Assembly (NCBI GenBank): GCA_046957575.1
Contig: JBKUOG010000010.1
Span: 1 to 64,000 of the forward strand
DNA length: 64,000 nucleotides
Direction of reading: 5' to 3'
From: UMGS1370 sp046957575
GTDB taxonomy: Bacteria > Bacillota > Clostridia > Lachnospirales > Lachnospiraceae
The translations under genes and the position numbers were made by a program. The notes under the pieces were generated by a model. It made no database searches. It was given only the letters and a program-made list of their open reading frames with translations, and was not told where the DNA came from. Positions 1 to 9,586 of the stretch are shown one piece after another (position 1 is the stretch's first letter; the number at the start of each line of letters is the position of its first letter).

Positions 1-109
1 AAAAACTTTTGATATGCAGCGTCCATGTTATATATCGCATTGGTCAGGGCAAATTAAGAATTTCTTAATAATCTTTTCAAAGAACATTCAAACATTATTT
101 TCCAGGTTA

Positions 110-118
110 TGCTATACT
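110..118 (+). promoter_or_regulatory. candidate extended -10 promoter
   Basis: TG-C-TATACT is seen at 110-118, an extended -10 box; no good -35 lies at the usual distance. It would start transcription near 125, and a strong terminator follows at 181-213, so the product would be a transcript of about 90 nt with no convincing coding frame. A 17-base palindrome (ATTAAGAATTTCTTAAT, 53-69) lies just upstream and could be an operator. Function unknown. Confidence 0.35.
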
Positions 119-180
119 AAGACCATAAGAAATGCAGTTAATCCTGAATCCTTTTGAAATCGAAGTTTGGAAAAAAGCAA

Positions 181-213
181 AGTCTCGTACCCATCACATA
201 CGGGACTTTTTTT
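181..213 (+). terminator. rho-independent terminator
   Basis: AGTCTCGTA (181-189) pairs with TACGGGACT (199-207), with one G-U pair and a 9-base loop, and is followed directly by a run of seven T. It ends whatever is transcribed from the candidate promoter at 110-118, or a gene lying left of the window. Confidence 0.75.
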
Positions 214-250
214 CCGCCCATTTTTATAATTTTATAAGAATATATGAAAC

Positions 251-296
251 AAGGGGAAGCAAGTACCAATTGTATTTGCTTCCCCTTATTGCTTTT
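251..296. terminator. hairpin terminator, probably serving lysA
   Basis: AAGGGGAAGCAAGTAC (251-266) pairs with the segment ending CTTCCCCTT near 287 around a short loop, giving a stem of about 15 pairs. It lies 35 bases beyond the lysA stop. The plus side continues into ATTGCTTTTT and the minus side into a weaker T tract, so it may work in both directions. The rest of 1-320 holds no convincing gene. Confidence 0.6.
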
Positions 297-320
297 TATA
301 TCGCTCGGAATTTACTGCCG

Positions 321-1589
321 CTACAGATATTGTTTCATAATGTCACAAAAATCAAAGGTGGCAAAATAATCCTTTGGTGTCTCGGCGCGGCGGATCATCT
401 GTACTGTGCCGTCTTCCTTTAAAAGAAGTTCCGCAGATCTTAATTTTCCATTGTAATTGTAACCCATGGAAAATCCATGTGCCCCTGTGTCGTGAATCAC
501 CAGATAATCACCCATCTGAATCTTTGGAAGCATCCGGTCAATGGCAAATTTGTCATTGTTTTCACAAAGAGAACCTGCAATATCATACTTATGATCGCAG
601 ACAGCATCCTCTTTTCCCAAAACCGTAATATGGTGATAGGCCCCATACATAGCAGGGCGCATCAGGTTTACCGCACAGGCATCTACACCAATATACTCTT
701 TGTGTGTGTGCTTTTCGTGAATGGCCTTTGTCACCAGACATCCGTAAGGCCCCAGCATAAAACGGCCCAGTTCGGTATAAATTTCCACATCCCCCATGCC
801 TGCCGGAGTCAGGACTTCTTCATAAACTTTACGGACACCCTCTCCAATTGCATAGATATCATTAGGCTCCTGATCCGGACGGTACGGAATGCCAATGCCG
901 CCAGAAAGGTTAATAAACTTAATATGCGCTCCTGTTTTTTGTTTCAGTTCTACTGCCAGTTCAAACAGCACCTTGGCAAGCATTGGGTAATAATCATTGG
1001 TAACCGTATTGCTGGCCAAAAATGCATGGATTCCAAAATTCTTTGCGCCCTTTTCTTTTAAAATCCGAAATGCCTCAAACATCTGGTCCGTTGTCATACC
1101 GTACTTGGCATCTCCCGGATTATCCATAATTCCATTGCTGATTTTAAAAATACCGCCCGGATTATATCTGCAGCTAATGGTCTCCGGAATATATCCTAAG
1201 GTGTCCTCCAGGCAGGAAATATGGGTAATATCATCTAAATTAATAATTGCTCCCAGTTTCTCTGCAAAAGCAAATTCTTCCGGCGGAGTATCATTAGAAG
1301 AAAACATAATATCCTGTCCTGAAAATCCGCAGGCATCTGACATCATAAGCTCTGTCATAGAAGAGCAGTCGGTACCGCATCCATATTCTTTTAAAATATT
1401 TAAGATAAACGGATTGGGAGTTGCTTTTACTGCAAAATACTCCCGATATCCCTTGTTCCAGGAAAACGCTTCCTTCAGCCGTTTTGCATTTTCCCGAATG
1501 CCCTTCTCATCATAAAGATGAAACGGAGTCGGATATGCCCTGGCGATTCCCTCTGCCTGCTTCAAATTTACAAATGGTCTTTTTTCCAT
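321..1589 (-). CDS. lysA: diaminopimelate decarboxylase
   Basis: A PLP enzyme that decarboxylates meso-diaminopimelate to L-lysine, the last step of lysine synthesis, in the cytoplasm. The 422-residue product shows the fold-type III barrel signature YFAVKATPNP with the probable PLP lysine near residue 55, the LSGGIGIPY glycine-rich phosphate site, ELGRFMLGPYG, and CENNDKF in the position of the usual CESGD active-site cysteine motif. Length is normal for LysA. I start at 1589 because GGAGG lies seven bases before that ATG; the open frame reaches 1637 but has no ribosome site there. It is the last gene of the corA-pyk-lysA run, 67 bases after pyk. A related decarboxylase for another diamino acid is possible but less likely. 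Confidence 0.85.
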   Translation of the reverse strand: MEKRPFVNLKQAEGIARAYPTPFHLYDEKGIRENAKRLKEAFSWNKGYREYFAVKATPNPFILNILKEYGCGTDCSSMTELMMSDACGFSGQDIMFSSNDTPPEEFAFAEKLGAIINLDDITHISCLEDTLGYIPETISCRYNPGGIFKISNGIMDNPGDAKYGMTTDQMFEAFRILKEKGAKNFGIHAFLASNTVTNDYYPMLAKVLFELAVELKQKTGAHIKFINLSGGIGIPYRPDQEPNDIYAIGEGVRKVYEEVLTPAGMGDVEIYTELGRFMLGPYGCLVTKAIHEKHTHKEYIGVDACAVNLMRPAMYGAYHHITVLGKEDAVCDHKYDIAGSLCENNDKFAIDRMLPKIQMGDYLVIHDTGAHGFSMGYNYNGKLRSAELLLKEDGTVQMIRRAETPKDYFATFDFCDIMKQYL

Positions 1590-1656
1590 AATCTGTACCT
1601 CCAAGCATGCCGCACCGGCCTTTTGTAAACAGAACATATTGTTCTAAACAGTATAT

Positions 1657-3090
1657 TTAAATCGAAACAACTCTCATAATATTGGTCTGAGCCGCGGGTT
1701 CGTGGCGGCTTGCAAAGTTTACCACTCCTGCAGTCACTACTACTACATCGCCGTTCTTTACCAGTTCCTTTGCCTTTAATTCATCAATCGAAGATTCAAT
1801 CAGTTCATCGGTAGAATCGGCGCGGCGAGACCAGGTTGGATTCACGCCCCAGTAAATCATCATCTGACGAACCACTGACATGCTGGGAGACATCCCCATA
1901 ATATGAGCTGCCGGACGCCATTTAGACAGCATTCTTGCAGTAAAACCGCTGATGGTAGGAGTCACAATGGCAGATGCCCCTAACTCATGGGCCGTAGAAA
2001 CAGATGCATAGCACACTGCATTGGATACATTGTGATTTTTGCTTGCGCTCACTTTCCTTCTGCGATAATCGGAATAATCCAGATGAGATTCTGTATCTTC
2101 AACGATCTGAACCATCATTTTTAATGCTTCTACTGGATACTTGCCCATTGCCGTCTCACCGGACAGCATCACAACATCTGTACCATCATAAACTGCATTG
2201 GCAACGTCTGTTACCTCAGCACGGGTCGGTCTTGGATTGCGTATCATGGAGTCCAGCATCTGGGTTGCTGTAATCACCACCTTACCGGCTGCATTGCATT
2301 TCTGAATAATCTGCTTCTGAACATAAGGAAGTTTCTGCGCCGGAATCTCAACGCCCAAATCGCCTCTTGCAACCATAATGCCGTCGCTTGCTTCGATAAT
2401 CTCATCTAAATTTTCCAGCCCCTCTGCATTTTCAATCTTAGAAATAATCTGAATGCAGGAACCGGCTTCCTCTAACATTTGACGGATTTCGCGGATTGCA
2501 TCTGCGGTCCGCACGAAAGATGCTGCAATAAAATCAAATCCTTCTTTTATCGCAAAACGGATATCTTCTTTATCCTTATCTGTCAGCGCAGGAAGCTTGA
2601 TTTTGACATTTGGTACATTAACGCCCTTTCTCTCGCCCAGTTCCCCGCCATTGACTACGGTACAGACAATGTCTTCTTTGTTTACTTCTTTTACTTCCAG
2701 TTCAATCAGGCCATCATCAATTAAGATTTTATTTCCGGCAGAAACATCTTCATTTAAGCCATTGTAATTGATATGTGCAATCTGGCCGTCTCCCTCTATT
2801 TCGCGGGTCGTCAGAGTATAAGTCTGGCCTGCCTCCAGCATGACCTTCTGGTGATCTTTAAGCAAACCGGTGCGAATCTCCGGTCCCTTGGTATCTAAAA
2901 GCGCCGCTATGGGACGATCCACTTCCTTGCGCACTTCTTTAAGCAGTTCCAGACGTGTCTTGTGTTCTGCATAGCTGCCATGGGAAAAATTAAAGCGCGC
3001 CACATCCATGTGATTGAGCGCCAGGCCCTTCATGATCTCATAATTGTCCGTATTCGGCCCCATTGTACAGATAATTTTTGTCTTCTTCAC
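1657..3090 (-). CDS. pyk: pyruvate kinase
   Basis: Transfers phosphate from phosphoenolpyruvate to ADP, the last ATP-making step of glycolysis. The 477-residue protein has NFSHGSY near residue 35, ISKIENAEG with the catalytic lysine near 218, MVARGDLGVEIP near 240-250 and TATQMLDSM, all standard for the family, then the C-terminal allosteric domain. It lacks the extra C-terminal phosphohistidine-like domain present in the Bacillus enzyme of about 585 residues. The start is GTG, ten bases after GGAGG. It sits 20 bases after the rhomboid-like gene in the same run and upstream of lysA; co-transcription is inferred from spacing. Confidence 0.96.
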   Translation of the reverse strand: MKKTKIICTMGPNTDNYEIMKGLALNHMDVARFNFSHGSYAEHKTRLELLKEVRKEVDRPIAALLDTKGPEIRTGLLKDHQKVMLEAGQTYTLTTREIEGDGQIAHINYNGLNEDVSAGNKILIDDGLIELEVKEVNKEDIVCTVVNGGELGERKGVNVPNVKIKLPALTDKDKEDIRFAIKEGFDFIAASFVRTADAIREIRQMLEEAGSCIQIISKIENAEGLENLDEIIEASDGIMVARGDLGVEIPAQKLPYVQKQIIQKCNAAGKVVITATQMLDSMIRNPRPTRAEVTDVANAVYDGTDVVMLSGETAMGKYPVEALKMMVQIVEDTESHLDYSDYRRRKVSASKNHNVSNAVCYASVSTAHELGASAIVTPTISGFTARMLSKWRPAAHIMGMSPSMSVVRQMMIYWGVNPTWSRRADSTDELIESSIDELKAKELVKNGDVVVVTAGVVNFASRHEPAAQTNIMRVVSI

Positions 3091-3110
3091 TTTCTTTCTA
3101 CCTCCAAATT

Positions 3111-3938
3111 TTACTGGCTACTGCTTTTTGTCACATGCTGGTGAGTATATAAGTGATCCTGACAATACTCATAATTCCCCTCACACTTTGAACAGTAACG
3201 AAATTCCATTCCGGGTCCATCCTGTTCTGTCCTTCCGCAGACCGCGCATTTATGGCGTGTCCTTCCCTGCGGTTTTATCTGAACCTGGGTCTTAAAATCA
3301 TGTTTTCTTTTTATCTCTTTTGGATTAATCCTGCTGTAATTGCGGGTGAGCAAAAAGAATACAATCACATTGGCCATGGTAAGGAGAATCTCAATCCGGG
3401 TCACCATATTTCCAGTAATCAGATAATAGAGGTAAATCGCTCCTTCTGCCACTGCCAGCCACTTGGCTTTAACAGGAATCAGATACATCAGTAAAAACTC
3501 TACATCCGGGAAGGTCAGAGCAAACGCAAAAAACAGAGAAAAATCCAGAGCTACCGGCAAAAGTCTGGGGCTCTGTCCGAAAATCAGAGTAAGAATAATC
3601 TCTGCCAGCACATGTCCTGCAACCCCCAGCAGAAAATAGGCGTTAAACCGGAACGCGCCCCATACCCGCTCCAGAGTCTGCCCCATGGAGTAGTACAGAT
3701 ACAATGCCAGGATTCCAAAGAAAATCCCAGGAGCCGGCGGATAGCACAAAAATGTAAGAATCCTCCAAATCTGCCCATGCATAATCGCCCAGCCGTCCAG
3801 ACTCAGATACCGATAATAAAACATGGGATTCCACAGAGAGACGGCCAGACCTATGCCGTATAGAATGACAATATACTGCATTAAATTAGGAATGGCATAT
3901 TTTCCGTATTTACGCTCCAGCTTATAAAAAAATTTCAT
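3111..3938 (-). CDS. rhomboid-like membrane protein with C-terminal zinc ribbon, probably not a protease
   Basis: A 275-residue protein with about six hydrophobic segments between residues 18 and 200, then a soluble tail. The region GQIWRILTF (55-63) and GQTLERVWGAFRF (86-98) resembles the rhomboid family. The catalytic GxSG serine motif is not present: the matching segment near 130-136 reads ALDFSLF. I therefore read it as a rhomboid-type pseudoprotease, which is an inference. The tail carries Cys pairs at 231/234 and 249/252, a likely zinc ribbon, and ends in a His-rich stretch. It lies between corA and pyk, 13 and 20 bases from each. Its partner is unknown. Confidence 0.6.
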   Translation of the reverse strand: MKFFYKLERKYGKYAIPNLMQYIVILYGIGLAVSLWNPMFYYRYLSLDGWAIMHGQIWRILTFLCYPPAPGIFFGILALYLYYSMGQTLERVWGAFRFNAYFLLGVAGHVLAEIILTLIFGQSPRLLPVALDFSLFFAFALTFPDVEFLLMYLIPVKAKWLAVAEGAIYLYYLITGNMVTRIEILLTMANVIVFFLLTRNYSRINPKEIKRKHDFKTQVQIKPQGRTRHKCAVCGRTEQDGPGMEFRYCSKCEGNYEYCQDHLYTHQHVTKSSSQ

Positions 3939-3951
3939 CGAACTCTCCTAT

Positions 3952-4893
3952 TCAAAATAAATCTTTTTTTGAAAAAATCCAGGCAATGGTCAGACAGACC
4001 ACGATGGAACAGCATATAATAATGAAAAACCCATGGGGACTCTGTGCAAACGGCATCCCCTGTACATTCACATTCATGCCGTAAAAACTGGAAATCATGG
4101 TGGGAATGGACATCACAATGGTCACTGTTGTCAGAAACTTCATGACCAGGTTCTGGTTATTGGAGATAACCGAGGCAAACGTATCCATAGTCCCTCCCAA
4201 AATCCCGCTGTAGATATTTGCCATTTCTATTGCCTGCTTGTTTTCAATAATAACATCCTCCAGAAGATCGGTATCTTCCGGATACTTTTTGATCCTCTCG
4301 CTGCGCATCAGTTTTTCCAGCACCACTTCATTGGCGCGGAGAGAGGTGGTAAAGTAGAGCAGGGACTTTTCCAATTCCAGCAATTCAATTAATTCCTGAT
4401 TCTTCTGGGATTTGTGAAGCTGTTTTTCGATGACCTCACTCTTTTTTTCAATGACTCTCAGGTACTGAAGATACAGGGATGCGTTTTTATAAAGAACCTG
4501 CAGAATAAACCGGGTCTTCATATATGTGTGGAAGTCCCGCACACGTCCGTCCATAAATGCATTGAGTACAGGAGTCTCTTCCAGGCATACGGTGATAATG
4601 TTGGTCTCTGTCATTAAAATACCGATCGGAATGGTTACATACCAGTCCTTGCCATTTCGCTCTTCAATAGATGGAATATCCACCAGTACCAGGGAATACT
4701 GATCTTCGATTTCCAGACGGGAGCGCTCCTCTTCGTCCAGAGGCGCCCTTAAATGATCCGGATCAATCTGAAATCTGTCTGCGATTTCCAGAATTTCGGC
4801 TGCTGTCGGATCGGTCAGCGCAATCCAGGAATTCGGCTCTATCTCATCAGCCTGACGGACCATTCCCTCGTCTGTCTTAAAAATCTGAATCAT
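3952..4893 (-). CDS. corA: CorA-family magnesium/divalent cation transporter
   Basis: A homopentameric inner-membrane channel that takes up Mg2+ or a related divalent cation. The 313-residue protein has a long acidic and helical cytoplasmic domain followed by two C-terminal membrane helices. The family signature YGMN, which forms the ion filter, is at about residues 271-274, and the short charged tail KKDLF follows the last helix. The start is supported by AGGAGG eight bases before ATG. It is the first gene behind a near-consensus promoter at 4941-4969. Selectivity for Mg2+ over Co2+ or Zn2+ cannot be judged from the sequence. Confidence 0.9.
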   Translation of the reverse strand: MIQIFKTDEGMVRQADEIEPNSWIALTDPTAAEILEIADRFQIDPDHLRAPLDEEERSRLEIEDQYSLVLVDIPSIEERNGKDWYVTIPIGILMTETNIITVCLEETPVLNAFMDGRVRDFHTYMKTRFILQVLYKNASLYLQYLRVIEKKSEVIEKQLHKSQKNQELIELLELEKSLLYFTTSLRANEVVLEKLMRSERIKKYPEDTDLLEDVIIENKQAIEMANIYSGILGGTMDTFASVISNNQNLVMKFLTTVTIVMSIPTMISSFYGMNVNVQGMPFAQSPHGFFIIICCSIVVCLTIAWIFSKKDLF

Positions 4894-4940
4894 GACCTTC
4901 CTCCTTTCCTGCCCATTTCACCCATTTTAACACTCCTATC

Positions 4941-4969
4941 ATTATACTAACCGCTATGTTGTTTGTCAA
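4941..4969 (-). promoter_or_regulatory. sigma-A promoter of the corA-lysA operon
   Basis: Read on the minus strand: TTGACA (complement of 4964-4969), a 17-base spacer, and TATAAT (complement of 4941-4946). Both boxes are perfect consensus. Transcription would begin about 40 bases before corA and could run through pyk and lysA to the hairpin near 251-287. Confidence 0.9.
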
Positions 4970-5043
4970 ACGAATTGCCAGATTTTACACAGTCTCCAAA
5001 AATATTTATGCTTTCTTTACATTTTTTTAACAGATGCTACTAA

Positions 5044-5072
5044 TTGTATTCTAATCTGTTTTATGTTAAACT
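5044..5072 (+). promoter_or_regulatory. promoter of the activase-like gene
   Basis: TTGTAT (5044-5049), 17 bases, TAAACT (5067-5072), with TG one base before the -10 box. It is divergent from and about 75 bases away from the corA promoter. Confidence 0.65.
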
Positions 5073-5126
5073 ATAGCCGAATATTGCCTGATGGCTTTAC
5101 AAAGGAGGCAGGGGGTTCCCTACTAT

Positions 5127-8100
5127 ATGAGTTTAACCAATACGCTTGGAATCGACATCGGTTCCACTACTGTAAAAATCGCAATTTTAGATGAAAATTT
5201 CCATATATGTTTTGCCGACTACGAACGGCATTTTGCCAATATTCAGGAAACTCTGGCACACCTGCTTGAAAAGGCCAAAAACACGCTTAAAACTGCAGAT
5301 GTCCGTCCGGTTATTACCGGTTCCGGCGGACTGACCCTTTCTCAGCACATGAACATTCCCTTTGTGCAGGAAGTTGTGGCAGTTGCCGCTTCCCTGCAGG
5401 ACTATGCGCCCCAGACCGATGTAGCCATTGAACTTGGCGGGGAAGATGCCAAAATCATCTATTTCACAGGCGGCATTGACCAGCGGATGAACGGGATTTG
5501 TGCCGGCGGCACCGGTTCTTTTATCGACCAGATGGCATCTCTTCTTCAGACAGATGCTTCCGGATTAAATGAATATGCAAAAAACTACCAGGCCATTTAT
5601 CCTATCGCAGCCCGATGCGGCGTTTTTGCCAAATCGGACATTCAGCCTTTGATCAATGAGGGCGCTACCAGAGAGGACTTGGCCGCTTCTATTTTTCAGG
5701 CAGTTGTCAATCAGACCATCAGCGGTCTGGCCTGCGGCAAACCCATCCGCGGCAATGTGGCATTCCTGGGCGGTCCTCTCCATTTTCTTCCGGAACTCCG
5801 AAATGCCTTTATCCGCACTCTGCATTTAAGGCCGGACCAGATTATCGCCCCGGAGCACTCTCATTTGTTTGCTGCCACAGGCGCCGCCATGAATGCAGAT
5901 GAGAATGCCAGAGCAGTAAGCCTGGATTCTTTAATCCGTCTGCTTTCTTCTGGTATCAAAATGGACTTTGAAGTAAAGAGAATGGAACCGCTTTTTGAAA
6001 ATCAGGAGGATTATCAGACTTTTCAGAAACGTCATCAGGGCCACTGTGTAAAAACTAAAGATTTGTCTTCTTATAAGGGCAACTGCTTTTTAGGCATTGA
6101 TGCCGGTTCCACTACCACGAAAGCTGCTTTGGTCGGCGAGGACGGAAGCCTTCTTTACCGGTTCTACAGCAGCAATAATGGAAGTCCGTTAAAAACTGCC
6201 ATTTCAGCAATCCGCGAAATAAAGAAACTGCTTCCAGACACTGCTAACATTGCCTGGTCTTGTTCGACCGGTTATGGGGAAGCTTTGTTAAAATCTGCAT
6301 TTATGCTGGATGAAGGCGAAGTAGAGACGATTTCCCACTACTATGCCGCTGCATTTTTCGAGCCGGATGTGGACTGTATTTTGGACATCGGCGGTCAGGA
6401 TATGAAATGCATCCGCATTAAGGATGGCACTGTAGACAGCGTTCAATTAAACGAAGCCTGCTCTTCCGGCTGCGGTTCCTTTATTGAGACCTTTGCCAAG
6501 TCTTTAAACTACAGCGTGGAAGATTTTGCAAAAGAAGCGCTCTTTGCCAAAAATCCCACTGATCTGGGAACCCGCTGTACGGTATTTATGAACTCCAATG
6601 TAAAGCAGGCCCAGAAAGAGGGCGCCAGTGTTTCCGATATTTCTGCAGGCCTTGCCTACTCAGTCATTAAAAATGCTCTGTTTAAAGTCATCAAGATCAC
6701 TTCTGCTTCTGATTTGGGAAAGCACATTGTAGTCCAGGGCGGAACTTTTTATAATGATGCGGTTTTAAGAAGCTTTGAAAAAATTGCCGGCTGCAATGCC
6801 ATCCGCCCGGATATTGCAGGAATTATGGGCGCATTCGGCGCTGCCCTGATTGCCAGAGAACGGTTTAATGAATCCAAAAAGACTTCCATGCTTCCTCTGG
6901 ATAAAATCATTCATTTAAACTACACCACCTCCATGACCCACTGCAAAGGCTGTACCAATCATTGTGTCCTGACCGTCAACCAGTTTGGAGGCGGACGCCA
7001 TTTTGTATCCGGCAACCGCTGTGAGCGAGGGCTGGGAAAAGAAAAAAAGGCTAAAGAGATCCCTAACCTGTTCGATTATAAGTATCACCGGATCTTTGAC
7101 TATGAATCTTTAAGCGCGGACCAGGCATTTCGCGGTTCTGTAGGAATCCCCAGAGTCTTAAACATGTACGAAAACTATCCCTTCTGGGCTGTTTTCTTTA
7201 AAGAACTGGGATTTCGCACGATTTTGTCTGCTCAGTCTTCCAAACAGCTTTATGAACTGGGCATTGAATCCATTCCCAGCGAATCGGAATGTTATCCGGC
7301 CAAGCTGGCCCATGGCCATGTCAACTGGCTGATTAAGCAGGGGATTAAGTTTATCTTCTATCCCTGCATTCCTTACGAGCGCAACGAGACACCAGAAGCA
7401 GGCAATCATTACAACTGTCCGATGGTAACCTCTTATGCAGAAAATATTAAAAACAATATGGAAGAGCTGGAAGAAAACAGCATCCGTTTCCTCAATCCGT
7501 TTATGGCATTTACCAATGAAACGATTCTGACAAAAGCCCTTGTAAGCGAGTTTATGAAGGAGTTCGGACCTGACTCCGGTTTTTCAGTTCCGGTAACAGA
7601 AAAAGAAATCGAAACAGCCGCTCATCTGGCATGGCAGGAACTTGCCGCCTGCCATAAGGATATTGAAAAGAAAGGTGAGGAAACCATTGCCTGGCTGAAA
7701 GAGCACCACCGCCGCGGCATCGTCCTGGCCGGACGCCCTTACCATGTGGATCCGGAAATTCATCATGGCATTCCTGACCTCATTACCTCCTACGGCTTTG
7801 CAGTCTTAACAGAGGACTCGGTCTCCCATCTGGCAAAAACAGACCGCCCCTTAGTTGTCACTGACCAGTGGATGTACCATTCCCGCCTGTACGAAGCTGC
7901 CAGCTATGTAAAAACCTGCGATTTTCTGGATCTGATTCAGCTAAATTCCTTTGGATGCGGGCTGGATGCTGTAACCACCGATCAGGTCAATGATATTCTT
8001 ACCAAATCCGGCAAGATCTATACAGTGCTTAAAATTGACGAAGTAAGCAATTTAGGGGCTGCCCGCATCCGTATCCGTTCTCTGATTGCTGCGCTGCGGG

Positions 8101-9512
8101 TTCGGGATGAAAAACACTACACCCGCAAAATTGTTTCCAGCGCTTATAACCGCCAGGTATTTACCAAGGAAATGAAAAAAGATTACACCATCCTGTGCCC
8201 TCAGATGTCTCCTATCCACTTTGACCTGCTGGAGCCGGCCATCCGCTCATTCGGATACCGGATGGAAGTTCTCCAAAATCAGAATAAAAGCGCGGTAGAC
8301 GTAGGACTTCAGTATGTAAATAATGACGCCTGCTACCCATCTTTAATTGTGATTGGACAGATTATGGATGCACTGCTGTCCGGAAAATATGACTTAAACC
8401 ACACTGCAATCTTTATGACCCAGACCGGAGGCGGCTGCCGCGCATCCAACTACATCGGCTTTATCCGCCGCGCCTTAAAAAAGGCCGGTATGGAACAGAT
8501 TCCGGTTATCTCCGTCAATGCCAATGGCATGGAAACCAATCCGGGATTTACCATCACCCTGCCCCTTGTCACCAAAGCCATGCAGTCAGTGGTATACGGC
8601 GATGTATTTATGAGAGTCCTATATGCCACCCGTCCCTATGAGGCAGTACCTGGAAGCGCTGATAAGCTTCACGAAAAATGGAAGGCTGTCTGCTGTGCTT
8701 CTCTGTCCAAAAAGAGCGCTTCTATGATGGAATTTGGCCGCAACGTAAGGGGCATTATTCAGGATTTTGACAATCTGCCCAGATTGGCCGTAAAAAAGCC
8801 CAGAGTCGGGATTGTAGGAGAAATCTTAGTCAAATTCTCCCCTCTGGCCAACAACCATATTGTGGAACTTTTGGAGTCAGAAGGCGCAGAAGCAGTTATG
8901 CCGGATTTAATGGATTTTTTGCTGTACGCTTTTTATAACAGCAACTTTAAGGCAGATCATTTAGGCGGTAAGCGTTCTACTGCCCGCCTGTGCAACATGG
9001 GCATTGCCCTGCTGGAATATTTCCGCAAAACTGCAAAAAAAGAGCTAAAACAGAGCCGTCATTTTGACCCGCCTGCCAATATCCGCAATCTGGCAGATAT
9101 GGCCAAACAGTTCGTATCTCTCGGCAACCAGACCGGCGAAGGATGGTTTCTTACCGGAGAAATGCTGGAATTAATCCACAACGGAGTAGAAAACATTGTC
9201 TGCGCCCAGCCCTTCGGCTGTCTGCCCAACCATATTGTGGGAAAGGGCGTGATCAAAGAACTGCGCCGCAGCTATCCCCAGTCCAATATTATTGCAGTCG
9301 ACTATGATCCAGGAGCCAGCGAGGTCAATCAGTTAAACCGCATCAAATTAATGCTTGCCACTGCCCAGAAAAACCTGAAGAAAAATCCCTCTCATCCAGA
9401 GGATGGAGGGAATGGGCCAAAACAGACTCCTGCCGATTCCAATTTAGGCAGTCACAATGATATAGGAAGAAATACATCCGCCAATATGGCTGCTGCCAGT
9501 CTTTCTTCTTAA
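5127..9512 (+). CDS. acyl-CoA dehydratase activase-related protein (BadF/BcrA ATPase plus DUF2229-like)
   Basis: A cytoplasmic protein of about 1461 residues joining two ASKHA-type ATPase units and a long C-terminal part resembling the DUF2229 and HgdB-like families. Phosphate-binding motifs GIDIGSTTVK and GIDAGSTTTK occur near residues 8 and 317, and CSSGCGSFIETF near 450 matches the cysteines that hold the [4Fe-4S] cluster between activase subunits. A further cluster CKGCTNHC lies near 605. Activases of this type inject an electron into 2-hydroxyacyl-CoA dehydratases; the function of the giant fused members is not established. No dehydratase gene is nearby. I take the ATG at 5127, behind GGAGGCAGGGGG; an in-frame ATG at 5091 lacks a ribosome site. 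The last 40 residues are low-complexity and polar. Confidence 0.85.
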   Translation: MSLTNTLGIDIGSTTVKIAILDENFHICFADYERHFANIQETLAHLLEKAKNTLKTADVRPVITGSGGLTLSQHMNIPFVQEVVAVAASLQDYAPQTDVAIELGGEDAKIIYFTGGIDQRMNGICAGGTGSFIDQMASLLQTDASGLNEYAKNYQAIYPIAARCGVFAKSDIQPLINEGATREDLAASIFQAVVNQTISGLACGKPIRGNVAFLGGPLHFLPELRNAFIRTLHLRPDQIIAPEHSHLFAATGAAMNADENARAVSLDSLIRLLSSGIKMDFEVKRMEPLFENQEDYQTFQKRHQGHCVKTKDLSSYKGNCFLGIDAGSTTTKAALVGEDGSLLYRFYSSNNGSPLKTAISAIREIKKLLPDTANIAWSCSTGYGEALLKSAFMLDEGEVETISHYYAAAFFEPDVDCILDIGGQDMKCIRIKDGTVDSVQLNEACSSGCGSFIETFAKSLNYSVEDFAKEALFAKNPTDLGTRCTVFMNSNVKQAQKEGASVSDISAGLAYSVIKNALFKVIKITSASDLGKHIVVQGGTFYNDAVLRSFEKIAGCNAIRPDIAGIMGAFGAALIARERFNESKKTSMLPLDKIIHLNYTTSMTHCKGCTNHCVLTVNQFGGGRHFVSGNRCERGLGKEKKAKEIPNLFDYKYHRIFDYESLSADQAFRGSVGIPRVLNMYENYPFWAVFFKELGFRTILSAQSSKQLYELGIESIPSESECYPAKLAHGHVNWLIKQGIKFIFYPCIPYERNETPEAGNHYNCPMVTSYAENIKNNMEELEENSIRFLNPFMAFTNETILTKALVSEFMKEFGPDSGFSVPVTEKEIETAAHLAWQELAACHKDIEKKGEETIAWLKEHHRRGIVLAGRPYHVDPEIHHGIPDLITSYGFAVLTEDSVSHLAKTDRPLVVTDQWMYHSRLYEAASYVKTCDFLDLIQLNSFGCGLDAVTTDQVNDILTKSGKIYTVLKIDEVSNLGAARIRIRSLIAALRVRDEKHYTRKIVSSAYNRQVFTKEMKKDYTILCPQMSPIHFDLLEPAIRSFGYRMEVLQNQNKSAVDVGLQYVNNDACYPSLIVIGQIMDALLSGKYDLNHTAIFMTQTGGGCRASNYIGFIRRALKKAGMEQIPVISVNANGMETNPGFTITLPLVTKAMQSVVYGDVFMRVLYATRPYEAVPGSADKLHEKWKAVCCASLSKKSASMMEFGRNVRGIIQDFDNLPRLAVKKPRVGIVGEILVKFSPLANNHIVELLESEGAEAVMPDLMDFLLYAFYNSNFKADHLGGKRSTARLCNMGIALLEYFRKTAKKELKQSRHFDPPANIRNLADMAKQFVSLGNQTGEGWFLTGEMLELIHNGVENIVCAQPFGCLPNHIVGKGVIKELRRSYPQSNIIAVDYDPGASEVNQLNRIKLMLATAQKNLKKNPSHPEDGGNGPKQTPADSNLGSHNDIGRNTSANMAAASLSS

Positions 9513-9586
9513 TCCGCCGCCTGCAAAAGGTCATAACCATTCAGCCTTGTCGCAAAATTATTCACATCCTGCGTCTGTCCTATAAA

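Noticed and set aside
132..422. Open frame of 96 residues on the plus strand
   Set aside because: It crosses a strong terminator at 181-213 and the 3' end of lysA, has no ribosome site and resembles nothing known.
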